64,000 nt of DNA from Burkholderiales bacterium (GTDB taxonomy: Bacteria > Pseudomonadota > Gammaproteobacteria > Burkholderiales > Burkholderiaceae_C). Both the position numbers and the translations under genes were made by a program. Where the stretch lies: NCBI GenBank assembly GCA_017307865.1, contig JAFKGE010000046.1, positions 1 to 64,000 of the forward strand, written 5' to 3'. Under the pieces are notes generated by a model, which did not search any database, was not told the origin of the DNA, and saw only the letters and a program-made list of their open reading frames with translations. Below, one piece after another: positions 25,684 to 34,796 of the stretch. The stretch's first letter is position 1, and each line of letters starts with the position of its first letter.

Positions 25684-26526
25684 ATGCCCGCCCCGCGCGT
25701 GCTCGTCACCCGCCCGGCCGCCGCCGCCGCGGCCTGGGTGGCGCAACTGGCGCGCCACGGCATCGCCGCCGAGGCGCTGCCGCTGATCGAGATCCTGCCC
25801 GAACCGCTCACGGGCAGCCTGGCGCAGGCGCGCCGGCAGCTGTCCCGCTACGCCGCCGTCATGTTCGTCAGCGGCAACGCCGTCACCAGCTTATTGGGGT
25901 CAGATCACATTTATTTTGATAAATCGGGGTCAGATCACGATTATTTTGAACAAAACTCGGCTGCAGTGCCGACGGATCAAGCGCAAGCAGCTATTGAAAC
26001 CAGAGCGTGGTCGCCCGGCCCGGGCACCACGCAGGCGCTGCTGGCCGCCGGCTGGCCGCGGGCGCGCATCGACGAGCCGGCGGCGGATGCCGCCCAGTTC
26101 GACTCCGAAGCTCTGTGGGCGCAGGTGGCGCCGCAGGTGCGCGCCGGCCTGCGCGTGCTGATCGTGCGCGGGGGCGACGCCGCCGGCCGCCTGGCCGGGC
26201 GCGACTGGCTAGCCCAACGGCTGCAGCAGGCCGGGGCGCAGGTCGATCAGCTGCTGGCCTATCGCCGCGCCGCGCCGGTGCTGGCGGCGGCCGCGCGCTC
26301 GCGCGCGCTGGCAGCCGCCGCCGACGGCACGCTGTGGCTGTTCAGCAGCTCGGAGGCGGTGGCCAATTTGCGCCAATGCCTGCCCGCCGCCGACTGGCGC
26401 GGCGCGCGCGCGCTGGCCACGCACCCGCGCATCGCGCAGGCCGCGCGCGAGGCTGGCTTCGGCGCGGTGGCGGACACGCGTCCGGCGCTGGCCGACGTGG
26501 TGGCGTCGATAGAATCGCTGGCATGA
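25684..26526 (+). CDS. hemD: Uroporphyrinogen-III synthase with in-frame repeat insertion
   Basis: HemD cyclises hydroxymethylbilane to uroporphyrinogen III. The 280-residue protein has the poorly conserved but recognisable pattern: RVLVTRPAAAAAAWVAQL at the start, YAAVMFVSGNAV, RAWSPGPGTTQALLAAG, RVLIVRGGDAAGRLAGRDWL and TLWLFSSSEAVANL. Between SGNAVTSL and the AWSPGPGT motif lies an insertion of about 30 residues encoded by repeat DNA (25896-26007). It consists of a 30-bp tandem pair followed by the dispersed CAGCTAT motif, in frame and without a stop. The position is a surface loop in this family, so the enzyme may still work. It overlaps hemX by four bases. Confidence 0.88.
   Translation: MPAPRVLVTRPAAAAAAWVAQLARHGIAAEALPLIEILPEPLTGSLAQARRQLSRYAAVMFVSGNAVTSLLGSDHIYFDKSGSDHDYFEQNSAAVPTDQAQAAIETRAWSPGPGTTQALLAAGWPRARIDEPAADAAQFDSEALWAQVAPQVRAGLRVLIVRGGDAAGRLAGRDWLAQRLQQAGAQVDQLLAYRRAAPVLAAAARSRALAAAADGTLWLFSSSEAVANLRQCLPAADWRGARALATHPRIAQAAREAGFGAVADTRPALADVVASIESLA
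25896..25955 (+). repeat. 30-bp tandem repeat pair inside hemD
   Basis: Two 30-bp units (25896-25925 and 25926-25955) start GGGGTCAGATCAC and share TATTTTGA. They are AT-rich in a very GC-rich gene. I associate GGGGTCAGA-type ends with REP sequences mobilised by REP-associated tyrosine transposases. Translation is GSDHIYFDKS then GSDHDYFEQN. Confidence 0.75.
25979..26007 (+). repeat. Dispersed GCGCAAGCAGCTATTGAAAC repeat inside hemD
   Basis: The sequence is a member of the same motif family as the copies at 31691, 42569, 55555, 56831, 45021, 62041 and 10113. Here it is translated as QAQAAIETRA, directly in front of the conserved AWSPGPGT motif. Confidence 0.6.
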
Positions 26527-27629
26527 ATCCCGAGCCGCCGCCCGCCGCGCCCGCCGTCGAAGCCGCGCCGCCGGCGCTGCCGCCCGCGGCGCCCGCTGCG
26601 GTCCCGGCTCAGGGGGCGACGGCCGGCCCGGCCGCGCGACCGGGCGCGCCCGGCCCTGGCCTGATCGTGGCCTGGGTGGTGGCCGTGCTGGCCCTGGCGG
26701 CGGTGCTGCTGCTGTGGCAAAAGGTCTCGTCCATGCAGGAGCAGCTGGCGCGCCAGAGCGCCGACGCCAACAGCAAGTCGGTTGAGGCGCGCACCCTGGC
26801 GCGGCAGGCCGACACCGAAGTGCGCGATGCGCTGGGCCGGCTGGCCGCGCTGGACGGCCGCGTGGGCGACCTGACTGCCTACCGCAGCCAGATGGAAGAG
26901 CTGGTGCAAAGCGTGGCGCGCAACCGCGACGCCAACCTGGCCGCCGAACTCGAATCCGCCCTGCGCGTGGCGCAGGACCAGGCGCAGCTGACCGGCAGCG
27001 TGCAACCGCTGCTGGCCGCGCTGCGCAGCGCCGAGCGGCGCGTGGCCGCCAGCAGCGATCCGCGCCTGGCGCCGGTGGCGCGTGCCGTGGCGCACGACCT
27101 GGAGCGCGTCAAGAACGCCAGCATCACCGACACCGCCGGCGTGCTGGCGCGCATCGACCAGGTGCTGCGCCAGGTGGACGAACTGCCGGTGGCCAACGCC
27201 GTCGGCCGCGAGCGCAGCGGCACCACGCTGCGCGAGCGTGCCCAGCCGGCGCCTGTCACCTGGTGGCAGCGCTGGAGCCGCAGCGTGCTGGACGAGGCGC
27301 GCGACCTGCTGCGCGTCAGCCGCATCGAGCGGCCCGAGGCCAGCATGCTCAGCCCCGACCAGGCCTTCTTCGTGCGCGAAAACCTCAAGTTGCGCCTGCA
27401 GGGCGCGCGCCTGGCGCTGCTGGCGCGCCAGTACGAGGCCGCGCGCGCCGACCTGGCGGCCGCCGCGGCCTCGCTGGGCACCTGGTTCGACCCCGCCTCG
27501 CGCCGCACGCAGGCGGCCGCCACGCTGCTGCAGCGCATTCGCGGCGAAACCCACGACGCCGCGCTGCCCAGCGTCGACGACACCCTGGTGGCGCTCAGCC
27601 AGGCCGCCGCCGCCGCTCAGGCCCGCTGA
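26523..27629 (+). CDS. hemX: HemX-family membrane protein of the heme cluster
   Basis: A 368-residue protein: an Ala/Pro-rich cytoplasmic leader (residues 1-45), one membrane helix (LIVAWVVAVLALAAVLLLWQ, about 48-67), then a long helical and probably coiled-coil periplasmic region. This layout, with the WWQRWSRSVLDEARDLLRVSR segment near residue 245, matches the HemX family. HemX is often labelled uroporphyrinogen-III methyltransferase but contains no methyltransferase fold; its role is unclear, perhaps scaffolding or regulation of heme synthesis enzymes. It overlaps hemD (ATGA) and is followed 14 bp later by hemY. Confidence 0.88.
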   Translation: MNPEPPPAAPAVEAAPPALPPAAPAAVPAQGATAGPAARPGAPGPGLIVAWVVAVLALAAVLLLWQKVSSMQEQLARQSADANSKSVEARTLARQADTEVRDALGRLAALDGRVGDLTAYRSQMEELVQSVARNRDANLAAELESALRVAQDQAQLTGSVQPLLAALRSAERRVAASSDPRLAPVARAVAHDLERVKNASITDTAGVLARIDQVLRQVDELPVANAVGRERSGTTLRERAQPAPVTWWQRWSRSVLDEARDLLRVSRIERPEASMLSPDQAFFVRENLKLRLQGARLALLARQYEAARADLAAAAASLGTWFDPASRRTQAAATLLQRIRGETHDAALPSVDDTLVALSQAAAAAQAR

Positions 27630-27643
27630 TCGCCGCCCCGACC

Positions 27644-28824
27644 ATGCGCGCCGCCCTCTGGTTGATTGGCCTGTTTGCAGCCGCCGTGGCGCTGGCCCTG
27701 TTTGCCGGCGACAACGACGGCACCGTCACGGTGTTCTGGCCGCCGTACCGGGTCGATTTGTCCGTCAATTTGGTGCTGCTGCTGCTGGCGCTGCTGTTTG
27801 CCCTGCTGTACGGCGCGCTGCGCACCGTCGCCGCCGTGCTGGAGCTGCCGCGCCAGGCGCGGCGCTGGCGCACCCAGCAGCGCGAGCGCGCCACCAACGG
27901 CCTGCTGATGGATGCGCGCGTGCAGTTCACTGCCGGGCGCTTTTTGCGCGCCCGCAAGGCGGCCGAGGCGGTGCTGGCGCGCGTGCATGCCAGCGACCCC
28001 GACAAGCAGGGCGCGCCGGGGGTGCTGGGCCTGCGCACGCTGGCCCACCTGACGGCCGCCGAAAGCGCGCACGCGCTGCAGGACGAAGCCACGCGCACGC
28101 GCCACCTCGACGCCGCCCTGGCCGTGGCCAGCAGCCACGGCGCCGCCGCCGAACTGCGCGAGGCCGTGCTGCTGCGCGCCGCGCACTGGGCGCTCAACGG
28201 GCAGGACCCGGCCGCCGCGCTGGCGCGCCTGGGCGAGCTGCCCACCGGCGCGCAGCGGCGCACTGCCGCGCTGCGCCTGAAGCTCAAGGCCGCGCGCCAG
28301 GCCGGCCACATGGCCGACGCCATGGAGACCGCGCGCCTGCTGGCCAAGCACCGCGCGTTCTCGCCGCAGGCGGCCGCCAGCCTGCTGCGCGGCCTGGCCG
28401 CCGAGCAGATCGCCGGCGCCTACGACGGCGAGCAGCTGCGCCCGATCTGGGCCGCTGGCTGGCCCCCGTGTGGGACGACATGCTGGCCCAGCCCGAGGTC
28501 TTCACCGACGCCCAGCGCGTGCGCCTGGCCCAGGTGCTGGAGCAGGCCCTGAGCGAGCAGGGCGCCGATGCCGAATGGCTGGCGCGCATCGAGTCGGCCC
28601 AGCAGGCCCATCCGCGCGACGCCACGCTGCAGTACCTGGCCGGCATGGCTTGCCTGCGGCGCGGCCTGTGGGGCCGCGCGCAGCTGCTGCTGGCCCAGGC
28701 CGCCCGCACGCTGGACGATGCCCCGTTGCGCCGCAATGCTTGGCGTGCGCAGGCGCGCCTGGCCGAGGAGCGCGGCGACGAGCAGGCCGCGGCGCAGGCC
28801 TGGCGGCAGGCCGCGCAGACCTGA
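27644..28824 (+). pseudogene. hemY: hemY, disrupted by an internal frameshifting deletion
   Basis: The first 270 codons give a normal HemY start: two membrane helices (ALWLIGLFAAAVALALFAGD; VNLVLLLLALLFALLYGAL) followed by TPR-like helices. At about 28446 the frame changes. The first frame reads YDGEQLRPIWAAGWPPCGTT and stops at 28552. From about 28450 the next frame supplies RWLAPVWDDMLAQPEVFTDA, then ESAQQAHPRDATLQYLAGMA, the normal HemY end, to 28824. Compared with the family as I recall it, about 35 residues between the 'QL-IW' and 'WL-PVW' helices are missing too. That makes a deletion more likely than a single-base error. The protein would lose its last TPR repeats. Confidence 0.75.
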
Positions 28825-28847
28825 TCGCCTGCATCCCACCGGCGCCG

Positions 28848-28865
28848 TGATACGACGTCATAAAT
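28848..28865. promoter_or_regulatory. Candidate operator upstream of the GntR regulator gene
   Basis: TGATACGACGTCATAAAT agrees at about 12 of 18 positions with the inverted form of the site at 29670-29687 upstream of kdgD. It lies 27 bp before the regulator ATG and fits autorepression. Confidence 0.55.
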
Positions 28866-28891
28866 CGGCTTTTCTTGACTATGATGCGAAC

Positions 28892-29620
28892 ATGATGATC
28901 GCGCATCGCCCCCCCCGCAGCCGCCCGCGTTCCCTCACGGTCGAGGTGGTCGAGGCGGTGGGCGACCGCATCCGCGACGGCAGCCTGGCGGCCGGCGCCA
29001 AGCTGCCGCGCGAGGCCGACCTGATGGCCGACTTCGGTGTCAGCCGCACGGTGGTGCGCGAGGCGATTTCGCGCCTGCAGGCCGCAGGCATGGTGGCCAC
29101 GCGCCACGGCGTGGGCACCTTCGTGGTCGGCGCGGGCGACACGGTGGCGTTTCGCATCGACCCCGAGCAGATGGCCACGCTGCAGGACGTGATCGACGTG
29201 CTGGAGCTGCGCATCGCGCTGGAGACCGAATGCGCCGGCCTGGCGGCGGCGCGCCGCACCGAAGACCAGTTGCAGGCCATCCGCGAGGCCCTGGCGGCCT
29301 TCGTGGCGGCGCGCGAATCGGGGCAGGATGCGGTGGGGGCGGACTTCCAGTTTCACCTGGAGATCGCGCGCGCCACCCACAACCGGCACTTCGTCGAACT
29401 GATGAACACCCTGGGCCTGAGCATGATTCCGCGCGTGCGCCTGGCGACCGGTCAGGCGCCGACGGGCGAGGAGTGGGCCTATCTGGGGCGCGTCAGCGCC
29501 GAGCATCAGAGCGTGCTGGACGCCATTGCGCGCCAGGACGTGGAGGGCGCGCGCGCGGCCATGCGCACGCATCTGGCCAACAGCCGGCAGCGGCGCCAGC
29601 TGGCGGCGCACGGCCATTGA
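28892..29620 (+). CDS. GntR/FadR-subfamily regulator of the sugar-diacid genes
   Basis: A 242-residue regulator. The N-terminal winged HTH is clear (TVEVVEAVGDRIRDGSLAAG, KLPREADLMADFGVSRTVVR, EAISRLQAAGMVATRHGVGT). An all-helical FCD effector domain follows from about residue 95, with the metal-binding His/Asp pattern (D-x-x-F-H in ADFQFHLEIA, later SAEHQSVLDAI). Members of this subfamily bind sugar acids. It is directly upstream of kdgD in the same direction, and related palindromes precede both genes, so it probably represses itself and the kdgD operon, relieved by glucarate, galactarate or an intermediate. Confidence 0.88.
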   Translation: MMIAHRPPRSRPRSLTVEVVEAVGDRIRDGSLAAGAKLPREADLMADFGVSRTVVREAISRLQAAGMVATRHGVGTFVVGAGDTVAFRIDPEQMATLQDVIDVLELRIALETECAGLAAARRTEDQLQAIREALAAFVAARESGQDAVGADFQFHLEIARATHNRHFVELMNTLGLSMIPRVRLATGQAPTGEEWAYLGRVSAEHQSVLDAIARQDVEGARAAMRTHLANSRQRRQLAAHGH

Positions 29621-29669
29621 GCCGAATGGCGAATCAGGGTTTGCACCAAGAAAGACCCTCGACTTTTAG

Positions 29670-29687
29670 TTGTACGATGTCGTATCA
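29670..29687. promoter_or_regulatory. Candidate GntR operator upstream of kdgD
   Basis: TTGTACGATGTCGTATCA contains the perfect inverted repeat TACGA-TG-TCGTA and lies 19 bp before the kdgD ATG. It resembles the site at 28848-28865. Confidence 0.6.
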
Positions 29688-29705
29688 GTAAGTCGTGGAG
29701 ATGCA

Positions 29706-30617
29706 ATGACCCCCAACGAGCTCAAGACGGCCCTGTCGACCGGCCTCTTGTCCTTTCCCCTGACCGATTTCGACGCCGAGCTGCGCTTTGCGCCCAAGCC
29801 CTATGCCGCGCGCCTGGAGTGGCTGATGCCCTACGGCGCCAGCGTGCTGTTTGCCGCCGGCGGCATGGGCGAGTTCTTTTCGCTCGAGCCGGGCGAATAC
29901 GCCGACGTGGTGAAGGTCGCGGCCGCCACCTGCGGCCAGCGCACGCCCATCGTCGGCGCCAGCGGCGGCGGCACCACGCTGGCCATCCAGTACGCGCAGG
30001 CCACCGAGCGCAGCGGCGCCGCCGGCATCCTGCTGATGCCGCACTACCTGACCGAGGCTGGGCAGGAGGGCCTGGTGGCGCACATCGAGGCGGTGTGCAA
30101 GAGCGTGCGGATCGGCGTCATCGTCTACAACCGCGGCGCCTGCAAGCTGACGGCCGAATCGGTCGAGCAGTTGGCCGAGCGCTGTCCCAACCTGATCGGC
30201 TTCAAGGACGGGCTGGGCGACATCGAGCGCATCGTGCAGATCCGCCGCCGCGTGGGCGATCGGCTGGTCTACATCGGCGGCATGCCGACGCACGAAATCT
30301 ACGCGCAGGCCTACCAGGCGCTGGGCGTGCCCACCTATTCGTCGGCGGTGTTCAACTTCATCCCGCGCACCGCCATCGACTTCTACAAGGCCTACGCCCG
30401 GGGCGATTCGGCCACCGTCAACCGCCTGCTCGACGAGTTTTTCTTGCCCTACATCGCCATCCGCAACCAGGGCGCGGGCTATGCTGTCAGCATCGTCAAG
30501 GCCGGTGCGGCGCTGGTCGGCCATGGCGCCGGCTCGGTGCGCCCGCCGCTGTCCGACCTCAAGCCGCAGCAGCGCGAACAGCTCAAGCTGCTGATCGACC
30601 GCCTGGGCGCGCAGTAA
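29706..30617 (+). CDS. kdgD: 5-dehydro-4-deoxyglucarate dehydratase (decarboxylating)
   Basis: A 303-residue DHDPS-superfamily barrel enzyme that turns 5-dehydro-4-deoxyglucarate into 2,5-dioxopentanoate, water and CO2. The Schiff-base Lys167 lies in [12 protein letters not shown] and Tyr141 in VIVYNRG. The start [16 protein letters not shown] and the [12 protein letters not shown] motif are typical of KdgD rather than DapA. It takes the product of both gudD and garD in this cluster and supplies the substrate of the semialdehyde dehydrogenase. ATG 29706 is closest to the family start; an out-of-frame ATG lies five bases upstream. Confidence 0.93.
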   Translation: MTPNELKTALSTGLLSFPLTDFDAELRFAPKPYAARLEWLMPYGASVLFAAGGMGEFFSLEPGEYADVVKVAAATCGQRTPIVGASGGGTTLAIQYAQATERSGAAGILLMPHYLTEAGQEGLVAHIEAVCKSVRIGVIVYNRGACKLTAESVEQLAERCPNLIGFKDGLGDIERIVQIRRRVGDRLVYIGGMPTHEIYAQAYQALGVPTYSSAVFNFIPRTAIDFYKAYARGDSATVNRLLDEFFLPYIAIRNQGAGYAVSIVKAGAALVGHGAGSVRPPLSDLKPQQREQLKLLIDRLGAQ

Positions 30618-30662
30618 GTGCCATCCGTTTCCCAACCCGTCCCCCAACCGAGGAGATCAACC

Positions 30663-31613
30663 ATGAAAAAAACTCTTGCCGGCATCGTCCTGGGCCTGGC
30701 CAGCGTGGCCGCCTTTGCCTGGCCCACCAAGACCGTCACCATCGTGGTGCCGTTCCCGCCCGGCGGCTCCACCGACATGATCGCGCGCACCATCTCGGCC
30801 AAGCTGGGCGAGAAGATCGGCGGCACCGTGGTGGTCGACAACAAGGCGGGCGCCACCGGCACCATCGGCGCCGCCCAGGTGGCGCGCAGCGAGCCGGACG
30901 GCTACACCCTGCTGGTGGCCTCGCTGGGGCCCTACGTGATCGCGCCGCACCTGATGAAGGTGCAGTACGACGCGCTCAAGGACCTGGACCCGATCACCGT
31001 CGCGGTGCGCGCGCCCAATGTGCTGGTGGTGCCCGCCGCCTCCAAGTTCAAGACGCTGAGCGACGTGCTGGCCTACCTGATGGCCAACCCGGGCAAGATG
31101 AGCTTTGCCACCTCGGGTGCCGGCAGCAGCGACCACCTGACGTCCGAGCTGTTCTGGCAGCAGACCGGCACCAGCGGCCTGCACGTGCCCTACAAGGGGG
31201 GCGGTCCGGTGATGACCGACCTGCTGGGCAACCAGGTGGATTCGTCCTTCATGAACATCAACACCGCGCTGCCGCAGATCCAGGCGGGCAAGCTGCGCCC
31301 GCTGGTCATCACCAGCGCCAAGCGCTCGCCTCTGCTGCCCGACGTGCCCACGCTGGAGGAAAGCGGCATCAAGGACGCCAACGTCTACTCCTGGCAGGCC
31401 GTTGCCGGCCCGCACGGCATGTCGGCCGAGCTCAAGAACCGCTTGCAGCGCGACATCGCCGCCATTCTGAGCGAGCCGGCCACCAAGGCCAAGCTGGAGG
31501 GACTGGGTTTCGAGCTGGTGCTGAACACGCCCGAGGAGTTCGCCAAGTACGAGGCAACGGAGTACGCTCGCTGGCAAAAGCTGATCCACGATCGCCACAT
31601 CACGGCCAACTGA
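30663..31613 (+). CDS. Bug/TctC-family receptor of the glucarate cluster
   Basis: A 316-residue periplasmic receptor with signal peptide MKKTLAGIVLGLASVAAFA, then WPTKTVTIVVPFPPGGSTDM and KAGATGTIGAAQVARSEPDG, the standard TctC family pattern. A GAGGAG ribosome site precedes ATG 30663. Lying between kdgD and gudD, it probably binds glucarate or galactarate. No tctA or tctB gene is nearby. A strong terminator (31626-31658) closes the unit behind it, so the receptor and kdgD form one transcript. Confidence 0.9.
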   Translation: MKKTLAGIVLGLASVAAFAWPTKTVTIVVPFPPGGSTDMIARTISAKLGEKIGGTVVVDNKAGATGTIGAAQVARSEPDGYTLLVASLGPYVIAPHLMKVQYDALKDLDPITVAVRAPNVLVVPAASKFKTLSDVLAYLMANPGKMSFATSGAGSSDHLTSELFWQQTGTSGLHVPYKGGGPVMTDLLGNQVDSSFMNINTALPQIQAGKLRPLVITSAKRSPLLPDVPTLEESGIKDANVYSWQAVAGPHGMSAELKNRLQRDIAAILSEPATKAKLEGLGFELVLNTPEEFAKYEATEYARWQKLIHDRHITAN

Positions 31614-31625
31614 TCGAGCCCTGAG

Positions 31626-31658
31626 CCAGGCGGACACGCGCCGTGTCCGCCTGGTTTT
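31626..31658 (+). terminator. Rho-independent terminator after the kdgD-tctC unit
   Basis: CCAGGCGGACACG (31626-31638) pairs with CGTGTCCGCCTGG (31642-31654) and is followed by TTTT. It separates the kdgD transcript from gudD. Confidence 0.85.
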
Positions 31659-31690
31659 ACAAGCAGAATAGGCCCCCAGCGCTTGCCAGT

Positions 31691-31716
31691 CAAGCGCGAT
31701 CAGCTATCGATACAAT
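31691..31716 (+). repeat. Dispersed CAGCTATCGATACAAT repeat next to the gudD promoter
   Basis: AAGCGCGATCAGCTATCGAT belongs to the same dispersed motif family as the copies in hemD and elsewhere. Its right end contains TACAAT (31711-31716), a possible -10 box for gudD. Confidence 0.5.
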
Positions 31717-31720
31717 AGTA

Positions 31721-31736
31721 ATCGACGTTTGTCGAT
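31721..31736. promoter_or_regulatory. Candidate operator upstream of gudD
   Basis: ATCGACGTTTGTCGAT is a perfect inverted repeat (ATCGAC/GTCGAT) just downstream of the possible -10 box TACAAT and 16 bp before the gudD ATG. It does not resemble the GntR sites, so a different regulator may act here. Confidence 0.55.
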
Positions 31737-31752
31737 CAAGCCTGCCCATCCC

Positions 31753-33081
31753 ATGACTGCTCCCGTCGTCCAGCGCATGCAGGTTGTTCCCGTTGCCGGG
31801 CGCGACAGCATGCTGCTCAATCTGTCCGGCGCGCACGCGCCGTTTTTCACCCGCAACCTGGTCATCGTGACCGACAGCGCCGGCCACACCGGCCTGGGCG
31901 AGGTGCCGGGTGGCGAGAAGATCCGCCAGACGCTGGAAGACGCCCGCGCCCTGGTCGAGGGCCGCGCCATCGGCGCCATGCACGCCATCCTGAACGACAT
32001 GCGCAGCCGCTTTGCCGACCGCGACGCCGGCGGGCGCGGCCTGCAGACCTTTGATCTGCGCACCACCATCCACGCCGTGGCCGCCGTCGAATCGGCCCTG
32101 CTCGACCTGCAGGGCCAGCACCTGGGCGTGCCGGTGGCGGCCCTGCTGGGCGAGGGCCAGCAGCGCGACGCCGTGCAGATGTTGGGCTACCTGTTTTTCG
32201 TCGGCGACCGCGGCAAGACCGATCTGCCCTACGCCAGCGAGCCCGACGCCGAGGACGACTGGCTGCGCCTGCGCCACGAACCGGCCCTGACGCCGGCGGC
32301 CGTGGTGCGCCTGGCCGAGGCCGCGCAGCAGCGCTATGGCTTTCAGGACTTCAAGCTCAAGGGCGGGGTGCTGCGCGGCGACGAAGAGGTCGAGGCCGTC
32401 AGCGCCCTGCACGAGCGCTTTCCGCAGGCGCGCGTCACGCTGGATCCCAATGGGGGCTGGCTGCTCAAGGATGCGATCCGTCTGGGCCAGAAGATGCGCG
32501 GCGTGGTGGCCTACGCCGAAGACCCCTGCGGCGCGGAGGAGGGCTTCTCGGGCCGCGAGGTGATGGCCGAGTTTCGCCGTGCCACCGGTCTGCCCACGGC
32601 CACCAACATGATCGCCACCGACTGGCGCCAGCTGGCGCACGCGCTGTCGCTGCAGGCGGTCGACATCCCGCTGGCCGACCCGCATTTCTGGACCCTGGCC
32701 GGCAGCGTGCGCGTGGCGCAGACCTGCCGCGACTGGGGCCTGACCTGGGGCAGCCACTCCAACAACCATTTCGATGTCTCGCTGGCCATGTTCACCCACG
32801 TCGGCGCCGCCGCTCCCGGCAAGGTGACCGCCATCGACACGCACTGGATCTGGCAGGACGGCCAGCGCCTGACCAAGGAACCGCTCATGATCGAGGGCGG
32901 CTACGTACAAGTGCCCAGGAAGCCCGGCCTGGGCATCGACATCGACATGGTCGAGGTCGAGAAGGCCCACCAGCTTTATCTGCAGCACGGCCTGGGCGCG
33001 CGCGACGACGCCGTGGCCATGCAATACCTGATCTCCAACTGGCGCTTCGATCCCAAGCGGCCTTGCCTGGTGCGCGATTGA
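31753..33081 (+). CDS. gudD: D-glucarate dehydratase
   Basis: A 442-residue enolase-superfamily enzyme that dehydrates D-glucarate to 5-dehydro-4-deoxyglucarate. The active-site residues are in place: Lys201 and Lys203 ([13 protein letters not shown]), Asp231 and Asn233 (VTLDPNGGW), Glu256 ([16 protein letters not shown]), Asn285 and His335 (GSHSNNHFD). These align with the E. coli enzyme at an offset of four. ATG 31753 is preferred to TTG 31729 because the operator-like repeat overlaps the latter. It begins a second transcription unit of the sugar-diacid cluster. Confidence 0.95.
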   Translation: MTAPVVQRMQVVPVAGRDSMLLNLSGAHAPFFTRNLVIVTDSAGHTGLGEVPGGEKIRQTLEDARALVEGRAIGAMHAILNDMRSRFADRDAGGRGLQTFDLRTTIHAVAAVESALLDLQGQHLGVPVAALLGEGQQRDAVQMLGYLFFVGDRGKTDLPYASEPDAEDDWLRLRHEPALTPAAVVRLAEAAQQRYGFQDFKLKGGVLRGDEEVEAVSALHERFPQARVTLDPNGGWLLKDAIRLGQKMRGVVAYAEDPCGAEEGFSGREVMAEFRRATGLPTATNMIATDWRQLAHALSLQAVDIPLADPHFWTLAGSVRVAQTCRDWGLTWGSHSNNHFDVSLAMFTHVGAAAPGKVTAIDTHWIWQDGQRLTKEPLMIEGGYVQVPRKPGLGIDIDMVEVEKAHQLYLQHGLGARDDAVAMQYLISNWRFDPKRPCLVRD

Positions 33082-33270
33082 CAGGACTCCCCCCGTTGCT
33101 CCACTCGCTGCGCGATGTTGCGCCTCCCCCCTCGGGGGGCATCGCCAGTGGCCGGGGGAACCCCGGCCACGGCGATCGCTGGCTTGGCCTGCTCCGCGGC
33201 CATTCGATGCCAGACACGCGGAATCGATAACCGAGCGGCCGATTGGACGCACCACCAACCACTTTGCTCC
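33082..33270. repeat. Intergenic GC-rich dispersed repeat between gudD and the semialdehyde dehydrogenase
   Basis: ACTCCCCCCGTTGCTCCACT followed by CGCTGCGCGATGTTGCGCC and CCCCCTCGGGGGGC, then CGGGGGAACCCCGG, forms several GC hairpins. I recall very similar intergenic sequence in many Comamonadaceae genomes. No coding sequence is seen. Confidence 0.55.
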
Positions 33271-34758
33271 ATGACCACACTGAAATCCTTCGACGCCCGC
33301 ACGGGCCAGCCCATCGATCCGCCGGTCGGCCACCCGCTGCTGGCCACCACGCCCGAACAACTCGACGCCATCGCGCAGGCCGCTGCCGCTGCCGCACCGA
33401 TCTGGGCTGCCAGCGACGGCGCGGTGCGCGCCAGGCTGCTTGACGCACTGGCCACGGCGCTCGAGGCGCAGCGCGAAGAGCTGGTCGCCCTGGCTGACGC
33501 CGAGACCGGCCTGGGCCCGGCGCGCCTGCAGGGCGAGCTGGACCGCACCGCGTTTCAGCTGCGGCGCTTTGGCCGCATGGCGCAGGACGGCGTGCCGTTT
33601 CGCCACGTTGACGACCCGGCGGTGGCGGGCGCCGCGCCGGTCGGCCACCCGGCCATGCTGCGCGTGCGCGTGCCGTTGGGGCCGGTGGCGATGTTCGCGG
33701 CCAGCAACTTCCCGTTTGCCTTCTCGGTGCTGGGCGGTGACACCGCGGCGGCATTGGCCGCCGGCTGCCCGGTGGTGGTCAAGGCGCACAACGGCCATCT
33801 GCTGCTGGCGGGCCGCGTGTTCGCGCTGATCCAGGCCGTGCTCAAGGCGCAGGGCCTGCCGGCGGGGCTGATCGGCCTGGTGCAGGGCGAGGGCAATGCC
33901 ATCGGCACCCAGCTCATCCGCCATCCGGCCATTGCCGCCGGCGCCTTCACAGGCTCGACGCGCGGTGGCGCCGCGCTGCAGGCCGAGGCCAGCGCTCGCC
34001 CGCGGCCGATTCCGTTCTACGGCGAGCTGGGTTCGGTCAATCCGGTCATCGCGCTGCCGCACGCCCTGCGCGCCAAGGGCGCCGAGCTGGCGGCCACGCT
34101 GGCCGGCTCGATCACGTTGGGCAGCGGGCAGTTCTGCACCAGCCCGGGGGTGATCGTGCTGCTCGACGATCCGGCCAGCGATGCCTTTGTGCAGCAGCTC
34201 ACTACAGCCCTGGTCGCGCAGCAGCCGCACGCCATGCTCACGCCCGGTCTGCGCCAGGCCTTTGACGCGGGGGTGGGGCGCTGGACGCAAGCCGGCGTGC
34301 AGCCGCTGCTGCTGGAGGCTGCCGACGCCGCCGAGCCGCCGCGCCCGGTGCTGGCCCAGGTCGACGCCGCCCGCTTCATCGGCACGCCGCAATTGCACGA
34401 CGAGGTGTTCGGCCCCGCCAGCCTGATCGTGCGCGCGCACTCGGTGGCCGAGGTGGTGCAGGTGCTGCAGGCCCTGGGCGGCAGCCTGACCGTGACGCTG
34501 TGGGGCGCCGGTGAGGAAAGTGCCGATACCCAGGCGCTGGTGCGCGCGGCCATGCAGATGGCCGGCCGCGTGCTGTTTGCCGGCGTACCCACCGGCGTGG
34601 CGGTGACCGCCGCGCAGCAGCATGGCGGCCCTTGGCCTTCATCCACTCAACCGCTGTCCACCTCGGTCGGTGACGCTGCGCTCGACCGTTTTCTGCGACC
34701 AGTGGCGCTGCAGGACATGCCGGCATGGCTGGCGGCCCGTGCTGGCCGGCCGGTCTAA
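33271..34758 (+). CDS. 2,5-dioxovalerate (alpha-ketoglutarate semialdehyde) dehydrogenase
   Basis: A 495-residue aldehyde dehydrogenase that oxidises 2,5-dioxopentanoate to 2-oxoglutarate, the last step of the glucarate/galactarate route. Catalytic Cys289 lies in [14 protein letters not shown] and Glu252 in [35 protein letters not shown] gives the NADP-site region. The ELGSVNP and [20 protein letters not shown] motifs are those of the KGSADH type III group rather than general ALDH. The context (gudD upstream, garD downstream, kdgD in the same cluster) agrees. The start at 33271 follows repeat DNA. Confidence 0.92.
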   Translation: MTTLKSFDARTGQPIDPPVGHPLLATTPEQLDAIAQAAAAAAPIWAASDGAVRARLLDALATALEAQREELVALADAETGLGPARLQGELDRTAFQLRRFGRMAQDGVPFRHVDDPAVAGAAPVGHPAMLRVRVPLGPVAMFAASNFPFAFSVLGGDTAAALAAGCPVVVKAHNGHLLLAGRVFALIQAVLKAQGLPAGLIGLVQGEGNAIGTQLIRHPAIAAGAFTGSTRGGAALQAEASARPRPIPFYGELGSVNPVIALPHALRAKGAELAATLAGSITLGSGQFCTSPGVIVLLDDPASDAFVQQLTTALVAQQPHAMLTPGLRQAFDAGVGRWTQAGVQPLLLEAADAAEPPRPVLAQVDAARFIGTPQLHDEVFGPASLIVRAHSVAEVVQVLQALGGSLTVTLWGAGEESADTQALVRAAMQMAGRVLFAGVPTGVAVTAAQQHGGPWPSSTQPLSTSVGDAALDRFLRPVALQDMPAWLAARAGRPV

Positions 34759-34796
34759 GGCGGCGGCAGCGGTATCACTCAACAGGAGTTCTCGTC

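Noticed and set aside
25684-26526. hemD as a pseudogene because of the repeat insertion
   Set aside because: The inserted repeats keep the frame, contain no stop, and lie between conserved motifs that are all present.
31690-34623. A 977-codon open frame on the minus strand
   Set aside because: It is the complement of gudD and the semialdehyde dehydrogenase gene, both of which have complete active sites on the plus strand.
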